Origin: an uncultured Prevotellaceae bacterium
GTDB lineage: Bacteria; Bacteroidota; Bacteroidia; Bacteroidales; Bacteroidaceae
Assembly: GCA_902776475.1 (NCBI GenBank)
Contig: CACYQD010000006.1
Span: forward strand, 62,001 to 126,000
Direction of reading: 5' to 3'
DNA: 64,000 nt
Position numbers and translations under genes: made by a program. Under the pieces are notes generated by a model. The model made no database searches. It had not been told where the DNA came from and saw only the letters and a list, made by a program, of their open reading frames with translations. This document shows positions 44,421 to 51,779 of this stretch, in pieces. The first letter of the stretch is position 1. Each line of letters opens with the position of its first letter.

Positions 44421-45056
44421 ATGTTCGAGAAAATAGACATCAACACCTGGAACAGACGCGACCACTACGCTCATTTCAAACGCATGAAGACGCCGCATTA
44501 TATGTTGTCGGCCAACATCGATGTGTCAAGACTGCTTGAATACAAGAAGGAAAGGAGCCTGTCGTTCTATCTCTCGCTTATTTACCTTGTCACCAAAACG
44601 CTGAACAGCATCGAGAATTTTCATTTGAGGATCCTCAACGGTGAGGTGGTCAGATACGACCGCATTGAAACGAATTTCACACATATCCGTCCAGGTGAGG
44701 AACTGTTCTACTACCACACAGCCCCGTTTGAGGGCTGCTTAGAAGAATATGTGAGGCGCACCACAGAAGCGATTTCCACACAAACCACTCTTTTTGGAGG
44801 ACTTGGCGACATTCCTAATGTGGCCTATTGCTCTTGCGCGCCGACCCTCGATGCCACAGCCATCGGCAATCCTGGTTTGGACAATCCCGAAGATGCCATA
44901 CCCCGGATCAACTGGGGAAAATACATCAAACAAGATGGACGGTGGTTGCTGAACATCTCATTTACAGCCAACCACCGTTTCATCGACGGCTACCATCTCG
45001 GTCTGTTTTTTCAAACCTTACAGGAAGAGATCAATCAGTTGCCGCTCCACGAATAA
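44421..45056 (+). CDS. Chloramphenicol-acetyltransferase-like (CAT-fold) acyltransferase
   Basis: This cytoplasmic protein of 211 residues belongs to the CAT family. The C-terminal catalytic block reads SFTANHRFIDGYHLGLFF, where the histidine of NHRF corresponds to the CAT catalytic base and DG is conserved. Family strands such as SLSFYLSLIYLVTKTLN and FHLRI are also present. Many chromosomal Bacteroidetes members are not proven to confer resistance and may acetylate other small molecules, so drug resistance should not be assumed. It is divergent from the esterase operon and convergent with the CE12 gene. The frame is open back to 43290 through the neighbouring gene, but the promoter and family length point to 44421. 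Confidence 0.88.
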   Translation: MFEKIDINTWNRRDHYAHFKRMKTPHYMLSANIDVSRLLEYKKERSLSFYLSLIYLVTKTLNSIENFHLRILNGEVVRYDRIETNFTHIRPGEELFYYHTAPFEGCLEEYVRRTTEAISTQTTLFGGLGDIPNVAYCSCAPTLDATAIGNPGLDNPEDAIPRINWGKYIKQDGRWLLNISFTANHRFIDGYHLGLFFQTLQEEINQLPLHE

Positions 45057-45089
45057 AGCGGCAAGCCCGCCATTATCGTTTCCGTTCTC

Positions 45090-46292
45090 TCAGTTTCCGT
45101 CAGGTTTTTTCATCACCAACGACGGAGCGGGATACCAATACCAGCTATTGAAATCGTCAGGATGAGTGGGGCTGAAATCCTTCCAATCACTGCGCAAACC
45201 TTTAAGCATGGGCAGGTGATGCTGTTTCATGCCCATGACCACCATCTTGGCCACCTCGTATGCGCCATAGGGGTTGAAATGGGTGTTGTCGGCCAGTTCC
45301 TTGTCCTGTCCCTCAAAGGTGTTGGCTGGATAATGCACCAAGGCGCGTTTGCTCCCCTCAAAGCCCAAAGTCTCGAAAAAGTCGGTCGTCATCTGGTTGA
45401 GTTCAATCAAAGGCACATGTTCGCGTTCTGCCACCGACCGCATGGCATCAGGAAACTCGCCGTGGGTGTTGACCATTTTCTTTTGTGTGTCATCGAAACG
45501 ACGGCGGGCAGTCGGAGTCAGGAAGACAACATGTCCATTTTTTTCATGCACCCGGTCGATGAAGATCTTCAGGTTGTAAACATAATGATACCAAGCCCCA
45601 TCGCCTGGGCGTTTCTCCTTCTCGTCATTATGACCGAATTCACAAAACACGTAGTCACCCGGTTTCATCATCGACAATATCTTGTCCAGACGGTTGCTGC
45701 CCAGGAAAGTGCGAGCCGTCAGTCCGCTCTCGGCATGGTTGGAGATGGCGACCTGTTCATCAAACCACCTTGGGATCATCTGTCCCCAACTTGCCCAAGG
45801 TTCGTCGTTCTGGTCCACTACTGTTGAGTTGCCGCAAAGGAAAACGGTTATGGCTGTGGTATCAGGTTCGATGCTGATGCTCTTCACAGCCGGGGCGGCA
45901 CCGTTGAATTCCAAGGTCAGTGAGTCATCCCAGTTCAGATAGTCCTTCTCGCGGTCCTTGATTTTCACCACCATCTTGTCATCGATACGGGGAGACCTCT
46001 TGCTGACGACAAAGCTATAGGTGGCATATTTCCCCTTCTTGGTCTCCACCTCCTCCACAAACAACCTCCGGCTTTCTGCCCTTACCACGGTGCGGGCAGC
46101 GCGTTTTTTCGCCCCGAGTGTCACCGTCACCTTATAATTGCCGTCGGGCACGGCGACGGAATAGAAGAAAGGTTTGTCACTCACCTTGTTCAACTCGACA
46201 GTCTGTGCGCCTGAAGCCAGGCAGGCAATCAGGCTGGCCGCGATCATTCCGGCTCTTCTTAAAAAAGTGATCATCATGTTATTTCTCTTCAT
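45090..46292 (-). CDS. Secreted rhamnogalacturonan acetylesterase (CE12, SGNH fold)
   Basis: This 400-residue secreted esterase removes acetyl groups from pectin or xylan. A signal peptide (cleaved near ASGAQ) is followed by a beta-sandwich (about 25-135) and an SGNH hydrolase domain. The nucleophile serine is in FLCGNSTVVDQ, the oxyanion element in CEFGHNDE, and the Asp-His pair in DNTHFNPYGA, as in CE12. The ATG at 46292 lies one base after the stop of the upstream GH28 gene, which argues for translational coupling and against the earlier ATG at 46310. Pairing with GH28 points to rhamnogalacturonan or homogalacturonan as substrate. Confidence 0.92.
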   Translation of the reverse strand: MKRNNMMITFLRRAGMIAASLIACLASGAQTVELNKVSDKPFFYSVAVPDGNYKVTVTLGAKKRAARTVVRAESRRLFVEEVETKKGKYATYSFVVSKRSPRIDDKMVVKIKDREKDYLNWDDSLTLEFNGAAPAVKSISIEPDTTAITVFLCGNSTVVDQNDEPWASWGQMIPRWFDEQVAISNHAESGLTARTFLGSNRLDKILSMMKPGDYVFCEFGHNDEKEKRPGDGAWYHYVYNLKIFIDRVHEKNGHVVFLTPTARRRFDDTQKKMVNTHGEFPDAMRSVAEREHVPLIELNQMTTDFFETLGFEGSKRALVHYPANTFEGQDKELADNTHFNPYGAYEVAKMVVMGMKQHHLPMLKGLRSDWKDFSPTHPDDFNSWYWYPAPSLVMKKPDGN

Positions 46293-46293
46293 T

Positions 46294-47691
46294 TTACAGT
46301 CCTTCCACATTCACTACGTCCTCCATCACAACAGCAGGACGCTCATCCTCCTTCATCAGTTCAAATTTCACATTGTGCACCCACAGTCCGTCAACATGCC
46401 TTGCAAATAGGCCATAAGCGGGTGTCGGACCAGCCCAACGTGGCTCTGGATAATTCGTACCTTGTTCACGATAGGGCGTTACGGTTTTCTTTCCTCCTCC
46501 ACGATATTGGATTCTGATATTGCTCAGGGAGACATTCCGGATGGGATATCCTTGCATTCCGGTCACGATGATGCCGGCCAGGGAGTCACAGTCATCGGCA
46601 ATCACGTTGTTGATGGAGATATCACGTGCCGTTGACACATCGGTGCGCTCCTTGGGTCCACGGTTGCGGCACCCTGTAGTGATATAGATGGGATAATGAT
46701 GCACATGACTCATGGAGATGTTCGTCACGACAATGTTCTCCATCCGTCCTTGGTCAACCACTTCAAAGGCCAGACCGCTGCTCCACATACATGAACAGTT
46801 GGATATCGTGATGTTGCGGTATCCACCGTTGCTCTCGGTTCCCAACTTGATGCGTCCGCAAACCCAGTTGACGATCTCCGGGACATAAGTGCCATCGAGA
46901 AAAGTGCCCAATTTATAGCCCGTGACCATACAGTTGGTGATCAGGATATGCTCGCAGAGGACGGGGCGTTTCAGAGCATACGAACTTTTCAGTACGATGG
47001 CATCGTCATGGGGTGTATTGACCTTGGTGTTGCTCACCGTGAAATATTTGCAGCAGTCGATGTCAATGCCGTCGCGGTTGGTGTCAATCACGACATTGTC
47101 GATTGTCCCTATCTCACATCCAGTGACGATGATGGCAAAATGGCCTCCCCGGTAGATGGTGATGTCACGGATGGTCACGTTGCGGCACAACTTGAGCGCG
47201 ATGGCCTTGTCGCCTGTGCCAATGCTTCCACCCTGCACATTGCCGCCTTTTTCAGTGTCTTTTCTCGTCAGTCCCTCACCATCAATCATTCCATGACCCG
47301 TGATAGAGACATTGTGTTGTCCTTCGGCCCATATCAGACTGTTATGAAAATAGGTATGTCCGCCATCCTGGTACTCAGGAGCACCAAACACCTCACTTTC
47401 ATCGTAAGCCTTCATTTCGCCGGGAGCGGCCAGGATGACGGCACCATCCATCAGATGCAGGTCAACACGGCTCTTGAGGTGGATGCTGCCACAAAGATAG
47501 GTGCCGGCCGGCACCCTTACCTGTCCGCCGCCTCCTGCCACACAAGCATCAATGGCACGGTTGATGGCCAGGTGGTCAAGTGTCCGCCCATCTCCTTTGG
47601 CGCCATAGTCACGCACGTCATACACTCCGTTGGCATACATGGCGATACAGAATGCCATGCTCAACAGCATCGTCATCACTCGATGTCTCAT
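46294..47691 (-). CDS. GH28 polygalacturonase-family hydrolase
   Basis: This secreted protein of 465 residues folds as a right-handed beta-helix and hydrolyses galacturonic-acid linkages in pectin. A signal peptide ends near YANG. The GH28 start VRDYGAKGDG is clear. The catalytic aspartates lie in NRDGIDIDC and NTPHDDAIVLKS, and the substrate-binding RIK motif in GRIKLGTESNGGY. The ATG at 47691 is used, since the codon at 47697 is GTG. A minus-strand TATATTTG at 47771-47778 is the likely promoter. The CE12 esterase follows with a one-base gap. Confidence 0.93.
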   Translation of the reverse strand: MRHRVMTMLLSMAFCIAMYANGVYDVRDYGAKGDGRTLDHLAINRAIDACVAGGGGQVRVPAGTYLCGSIHLKSRVDLHLMDGAVILAAPGEMKAYDESEVFGAPEYQDGGHTYFHNSLIWAEGQHNVSITGHGMIDGEGLTRKDTEKGGNVQGGSIGTGDKAIALKLCRNVTIRDITIYRGGHFAIIVTGCEIGTIDNVVIDTNRDGIDIDCCKYFTVSNTKVNTPHDDAIVLKSSYALKRPVLCEHILITNCMVTGYKLGTFLDGTYVPEIVNWVCGRIKLGTESNGGYRNITISNCSCMWSSGLAFEVVDQGRMENIVVTNISMSHVHHYPIYITTGCRNRGPKERTDVSTARDISINNVIADDCDSLAGIIVTGMQGYPIRNVSLSNIRIQYRGGGKKTVTPYREQGTNYPEPRWAGPTPAYGLFARHVDGLWVHNVKFELMKEDERPAVVMEDVVNVEGL

Positions 47692-47801
47692 ATCCACTAC
47701 CTTATAATATATTATTTATTCAAAAAGGAACAAATGTGCTCATTTTTTCCATAATATCGCATTTAGGCTACAAATATATGGAAAATCAAATAAAAAAAAC
47801 G

Positions 47802-47809
47802 TAACTTTG
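47802..47809 (+). promoter_or_regulatory. Promoter -7 box for the fucosidase gene
   Basis: TAACTTTG implies transcription from about 47816. That excludes the ATG at 47814 and selects 47841. A divergent minus-strand box TATATTTG for GH28 lies at 47771-47778. Confidence 0.55.
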
Positions 47810-47840
47810 TGGCATGAGTACATCGTTTTTTGGCAACATC

Positions 47841-49457
47841 ATGAAAAAGACACTTTTCACCATCCTTTTGTGCTTACCGTTGGTCATGGCCAATGCACAG
47901 GAATACCGCATCCCCGTTTCAGAGACACACGAACAGATGCAGACCGGACCGTATGAACCTACATGGGAGTCACTCCGGACACATGAGACGCCCGAGTGGT
48001 TCAGGAACGCCAAATTCGGCATCTGGGCCCATTGGGGACCACAGTGCGTGGAGGGCAGCGGCGACTGGATGGCCCGCTCACTCTACATGGAGGGCAGCCG
48101 CGAATACAAATGGCACGTGGAGCACTATGGACATCCTTCAGAGGTGGGTTTCAAGGATATCCTGCCGCTCTTCAAAGCCGAGCGTTGGAATCCAGAGCAA
48201 CTTGTGCAACGCTACAAACGTTGCGGAGCGCAATACTTTTTCGTACTGGGCAACCATCATGACAACTTCGACCTTTGGGATTCCAAATACCAACCTTGGA
48301 ACTCCAAGAACATCGGTCCGAAACGCGACATCCTCGACGAATGGGCTCAGGCAGCCAAGAAAGCCGGCCTTCCCTTGGGTATCTCTTTTCATGCCGACCA
48401 TGCATGGACATGGTACGAGCCCTCACAGCGATATGACCTGCAAGGAGAGAAAGCGGGCATCTACTACGATGGGAACCTGAGAAAGGACGACGGGAAAGGC
48501 AAATGGTGGGAAGGACTCGATCCGCAGCAACTTTACCAGCAGGAGCATCCCATGAGCAAAGGTTCCTGGGACAATGGTGCCATCCATTCCCAATGGGACT
48601 GGAGCAGCGGTGCCTGTCCACCGTCGCAGGAGTTCGTCACCAATTTCTATGACCGCACCCTCGATGCGATCAACCGCTACCACCCCGACCTCATCTACTT
48701 CGATGTCACCGTGCTGCCCTTCTATCCGCTCAGCGACTGCGGATTGAAAATCGCCACACATCTCTATAACAAGAATCCACGCGCTGTGGTGTTCGGCAAG
48801 ATTTTGAACGAGGAGCAGCGTCAAGCCCTGACGTGGGATGTAGAGCGCGGTGCACCCAACGAGATTATCCCGGAGCCATGGCAAACCTGCAACTGCATCG
48901 GTGGCTGGCACTATAACACCCGTATCTACGAAAGAGGAGAATATAAGAGTGCAGCCACGGTGGTCAAACAGTTGGTGGATATCGTCTCGAAAAACGGCAA
49001 TCTCCTCCTCAGCATCCCCCTGCGTGCCGATGGCACTTATGACGAAAAGGAATCGAAAGTGCTGGATGACCTGGAAGCATGGATGACGGTAAACGGAGAG
49101 AGCATCTTCGGCACACGGCCCTGGGTGCGCTTCGGTGAAGGCCCCGTGGCAGAGCAGGACATCAAACTCAACGCCCAAGGGTTCAATGACGGTCAATTTG
49201 CCAAGATGGATGCCCGCGACATCCGCTTCAACCAGACCTCCAAGTACCTCTATGTGACCGCCATGGGGTGGCCAGAAAGTGGTCAGATCATGATCAAGTC
49301 ACTGGCCAAAGGCAACAAAGAATTCAAAAAGAGTATCAGCAACGTTTATCTGCTCGGACATGGTAAACTGAAGGTACGGCAAACAGCCGAAGGACTTGTG
49401 GTCAAACTGCCCAAGCCCTGCAACGCTATTGCCCCAGTGCTTCGGATCAACAAATGA
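47841..49457 (+). CDS. GH29 alpha-L-fucosidase
   Basis: This secreted enzyme of 538 residues removes alpha-L-fucose from glycan ends. A signal peptide (MKKTLFTILLCLPLVMANAQ) leads to the GH29 barrel, seen in WFRNAKFGIWAHWGPQCV, YFFVLGNHHDNFDLWDSKY and WNSKNIGPKRDIL. The nucleophile aspartate is expected in PDLIYFDVTVLP near residue 288. A C-terminal beta-sandwich follows from about 420. The substrate may be fucosylated xyloglucan or rhamnogalacturonan II given its pectin neighbours. Its end faces the sigma/macro fusion gene 18 bases away. Confidence 0.93.
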   Translation: MKKTLFTILLCLPLVMANAQEYRIPVSETHEQMQTGPYEPTWESLRTHETPEWFRNAKFGIWAHWGPQCVEGSGDWMARSLYMEGSREYKWHVEHYGHPSEVGFKDILPLFKAERWNPEQLVQRYKRCGAQYFFVLGNHHDNFDLWDSKYQPWNSKNIGPKRDILDEWAQAAKKAGLPLGISFHADHAWTWYEPSQRYDLQGEKAGIYYDGNLRKDDGKGKWWEGLDPQQLYQQEHPMSKGSWDNGAIHSQWDWSSGACPPSQEFVTNFYDRTLDAINRYHPDLIYFDVTVLPFYPLSDCGLKIATHLYNKNPRAVVFGKILNEEQRQALTWDVERGAPNEIIPEPWQTCNCIGGWHYNTRIYERGEYKSAATVVKQLVDIVSKNGNLLLSIPLRADGTYDEKESKVLDDLEAWMTVNGESIFGTRPWVRFGEGPVAEQDIKLNAQGFNDGQFAKMDARDIRFNQTSKYLYVTAMGWPESGQIMIKSLAKGNKEFKKSISNVYLLGHGKLKVRQTAEGLVVKLPKPCNAIAPVLRINK

Positions 49458-49475
49458 TAATGGAACAGAAGCCTG

Positions 49476-50579
49476 TCACCACCCTTCCGGCAGGATGATG
49501 TTTTCAACGGTGTGAGCGGCCTCGAAGAGCGGTGAGATCTCCCAATCGGAGAACCCTGCAATGCCGCACCCGATTCTTGTCACCAGGAAGGTCAGTTCCG
49601 GGTGATCCTTGGCAAAAACGATAAACTCATCCACATAGGGTTTGATGGTCTCCACACCACCCTGCATCGTAGGAATGGCGTAGCTTCTTCCCTGAAGACC
49701 GACGCCCTGTCCCATCACTGCACCGAATTTCCGGTAGGCCGCATAAGCGGCACCTCCACCGTGCATGCCACGTAAATTGCTGCCAAACACGAAAATCTCT
49801 CCAGGAGCCAACTCCTGTATGCGCTCCGGTGTTGTTCTTTTCTTTTCCATAAATATTTGCCTTGGGAAACTGTATTTCTTAGCGGAACCTCTATGGATAT
49901 CAGAGTGATCAAGCCTGGCAGACTGAGGCATGGGCATTTCCTCTGGAAGGGAGAAGGAATCTGATGCTTCGCTCATGCTCACCTCCGCATCCATCAACTC
50001 CTGCATGTCGAAGTCCATATCGAAGTATTTCTTGAAATAGGGAATAATGTAGTTCTCTTTCAACATGTTATATCTCTGCGACACGGCAGAAGGTGTGATA
50101 CCCATCATCTCAGCCACTTCCTTGGTCTTGAATCCTTTGACGAGCAGCAAGTCCAGGATGCTTCTCGATTTGCTGTCAAGCTGCATCGAGTCGCAGATCT
50201 CCTGAATGGTCTTATTGAAATTCAACCTCAGATCATGACTCGTATCAAAGGATTTGAGATAATCCTCGAAGGTCAGCGAGCCATATTCCCTCTTGTACCA
50301 CTTCAGGGCATCCAATACGACAAAACGGAAGCCGTTGACCATCCATGTACGAAGAGAAACCTGTGGAGAGCGGTCTTCCAAAGGCTTCCAGTCATGCTCC
50401 ATCAGGTAAATGGCATACTGATGAGCAAGTGACATGAAATCAAGATTCTCCTTCTTGTGGAGATCATATTGACGGTCGAACATATAATAGGCCGTCTGGC
50501 AATAATCATAAAAATATCGCCTGAACATATAACTGTCTCCCCGTCGGAATCCCTCAATTATCTCTTTGTCACTGATCAT
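49476..50579 (-). CDS. Fusion of a sigma-70-like factor and a macro-like (A1S_2505-type) domain
   Basis: This cytoplasmic protein has 367 residues in two parts. Residues 1-185 resemble an ECF-type sigma factor: a region-2-like start (EIIEGFRRGDSYMFRRYF) and a region-4 helix-turn-helix (LVKGFKTKEVAEMMGITPSAVSQRY). An acidic, Met- and Ser-rich linker spans about 186-243. Residues 244-367 form a compact domain starting MEKKRTTPERIQ, with EIFVFGSNLRGMHGGGAA, GVGLQGRSYAIPTMQGG and TRIGCGIAGF. These motifs fit the A1S_2505-type family related to macro (ADP-ribose-binding) domains. An internal ATG at 49850 could also produce the C-terminal part alone. A TAATTTTG box at 50608-50615 is the likely promoter. 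The VWA gene is divergent, 133 bases away. Confidence 0.85.
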   Translation of the reverse strand: MISDKEIIEGFRRGDSYMFRRYFYDYCQTAYYMFDRQYDLHKKENLDFMSLAHQYAIYLMEHDWKPLEDRSPQVSLRTWMVNGFRFVVLDALKWYKREYGSLTFEDYLKSFDTSHDLRLNFNKTIQEICDSMQLDSKSRSILDLLLVKGFKTKEVAEMMGITPSAVSQRYNMLKENYIIPYFKKYFDMDFDMQELMDAEVSMSEASDSFSLPEEMPMPQSARLDHSDIHRGSAKKYSFPRQIFMEKKRTTPERIQELAPGEIFVFGSNLRGMHGGGAAYAAYRKFGAVMGQGVGLQGRSYAIPTMQGGVETIKPYVDEFIVFAKDHPELTFLVTRIGCGIAGFSDWEISPLFEAAHTVENIILPEGW

Positions 50580-50607
50580 TTTTACGCTGATGAAGGCTTA
50601 TTATCGG

Positions 50608-50615
50608 CAAAATTA
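50608..50615 (-). promoter_or_regulatory. Promoter -7 box for the sigma/macro fusion gene
   Basis: TAATTTTG on the minus strand lies 29 bases before the start at 50579. The divergent VWA gene begins at 50713; its own promoter is not clear in the 133-base gap. Confidence 0.5.
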
Positions 50616-50712
50616 AAAAAAAATATCGAATCATCTTAATTTTTTTCCGCATTTGTCTTTAAAGGTAATAAAGAGACTCATAAACTTAGTATTCACCTAA
50701 CAATAGAGAAAA

Positions 50713-51339
50713 ATGAAAAGAGTTTTTAATCTGATTATCGTTGACGAAAGTGGTTCCATGTCTATCATCCGCAAACAAGCCTTCGCAGGCATGAACGAGA
50801 CCCTCTCGACCGTCAGGGCCATGCAAGAGAAATATCCTGACACCGAACAGCATGTGACCCTTGTGACTTTTGACAGCGACAACCTCAAATGGCATTACAA
50901 TGATGTCCTGGCAAAGGAAACGCGAAATCTGGGCTGGGACGACTATAAACCCCGTGCAGCTACTCCATTGTATGACACCATCGGTATTACTGTCTCCAAA
51001 CTCAATGCCCAAGTCAACAGTGACGACAATGTGCTGGTAACCATCATCACCGACGGAGAGGAGAACAGTTCCATGGAATGGACGCTGAAAATGGTCAAGA
51101 ACCTGATTGAGAAACTGAAGGAACAGAAATGGACTTTTACCTTGATTGGAACGGACAATCTCGACGTGGAAGGCATGGCAGGATCGCTGTGTATTGATGA
51201 TCACATGAAGTTCTGTGAGGACGAGGAGGGTACTGAAAAAATGTTCCGTCGTGAGAAAAAAGCAAGGATGAAATATTACGAGTGTGTCACCAATAATTGT
51301 GAGATGCCAAAAGGAAAATTCTTTGAAGAGGAGGATTAG
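50713..51339 (+). CDS. Small cytoplasmic von Willebrand factor A (VWA) domain protein
   Basis: This 208-residue protein is essentially a single VWA domain. It has an intact metal-ion-dependent adhesion site: DESGS at residues 11-15, Thr84 in AATPLYDT and Asp114 in ITDGEENSS. There is no signal peptide or membrane segment, so it acts in the cytoplasm. The last 45 residues are charged (EKMFRREKKARMKYYE) and contain two cysteines. Similar stand-alone VWA proteins (TerY-like) work with phosphatases, kinases or chaperones in stress responses. Here the only neighbour is the divergent sigma/macro fusion, so a functional link is an inference. Confidence 0.88.
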   Translation: MKRVFNLIIVDESGSMSIIRKQAFAGMNETLSTVRAMQEKYPDTEQHVTLVTFDSDNLKWHYNDVLAKETRNLGWDDYKPRAATPLYDTIGITVSKLNAQVNSDDNVLVTIITDGEENSSMEWTLKMVKNLIEKLKEQKWTFTLIGTDNLDVEGMAGSLCIDDHMKFCEDEEGTEKMFRREKKARMKYYECVTNNCEMPKGKFFEEED

Positions 51340-51361
51340 TTTTTTGCTCCTTGTCTAATCT

Positions 51362-51452
51362 TTCCTGGGAGAGGGGATTGAGCTTCTTGCTTGGGGGATT
51401 CGGAGACGCCACGATGTGACGTCTCCACCCTGTCTCTCTCCCGTGGGAAAGG
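51362..51452. repeat. Large imperfect inverted repeat with internal hairpin
   Basis: TTTCCTGGGAGAGG near 51361 and CTCTCCCGTGGGAAA near 51437-51452 are imperfect inverted repeats. Inside lies a perfect 7-bp hairpin, GGAGACG at 51402-51408 with CGTCTCC at 51420-51426. It occupies the gap between the VWA gene and the cobalamin operon and may end transcription of the VWA gene. Its arms share the CTCTCCC theme of other intergenic palindromes here. Confidence 0.5.
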
Positions 51453-51501
51453 AGAGCAGTAACGAAAACGGACATATTTGAGCATTTCTTTCCAAAAAAC
51501 G

Positions 51502-51531
51502 TTGGCGTTTTTACATATTTTTGTACTTTTG
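51502..51531 (+). promoter_or_regulatory. Promoter for the cobalamin operon
   Basis: TTG at 51502-51504, a 19-base spacer and TACTTTTG at 51524-51531 precede the riboswitch. Transcription would start near 51538. Confidence 0.65.
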
Positions 51532-51570
51532 CAGAGATTTTCCTACCCTGAGATATTGATCAGGGCAACA

Positions 51571-51745
51571 TGCGGTGGTTCACTTACGTGATAAAAAGGG
51601 AATCAGGTGCGAATCCTGGACAGTCCCGCTGCTGTAAACTTGATTATGGAAAGACCTTAAGAGCCACTGGAGCACCATCATGATTCATAAACGGTGCCTG
51701 GGAAGGCGGTCTCTCTCAAGTGAAGTCAGAAGACCTGCCACTGCA
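51571..51745 (+). promoter_or_regulatory. Cobalamin (vitamin B12) riboswitch
   Basis: The RNA shows the conserved core GGGAATCAGGTGCGAATC, the segment GACAGTCCCGCTGCTGTAA and the B12 box AGTCAGAAGACCTGCC at 51724-51739. Closing helix P1 pairs TGCGGTGG at 51571-51578 with CCACTGCA at 51738-51745. A further hairpin with AGCCT and AGGCT arms (51759-51778) ends just before the btuB-like start at 51780, suggesting control of translation start. High cobalamin would switch the uptake operon off. Confidence 0.95.
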
Positions 51746-51779
51746 GTAGTTTCATGACAGCCTTTCGAGGAAGAGGCTT

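Noticed and set aside
44421-45056. Mobile antibiotic-resistance gene
   Set aside because: No transposase, inverted repeats or composition shift around it; looks chromosomal.
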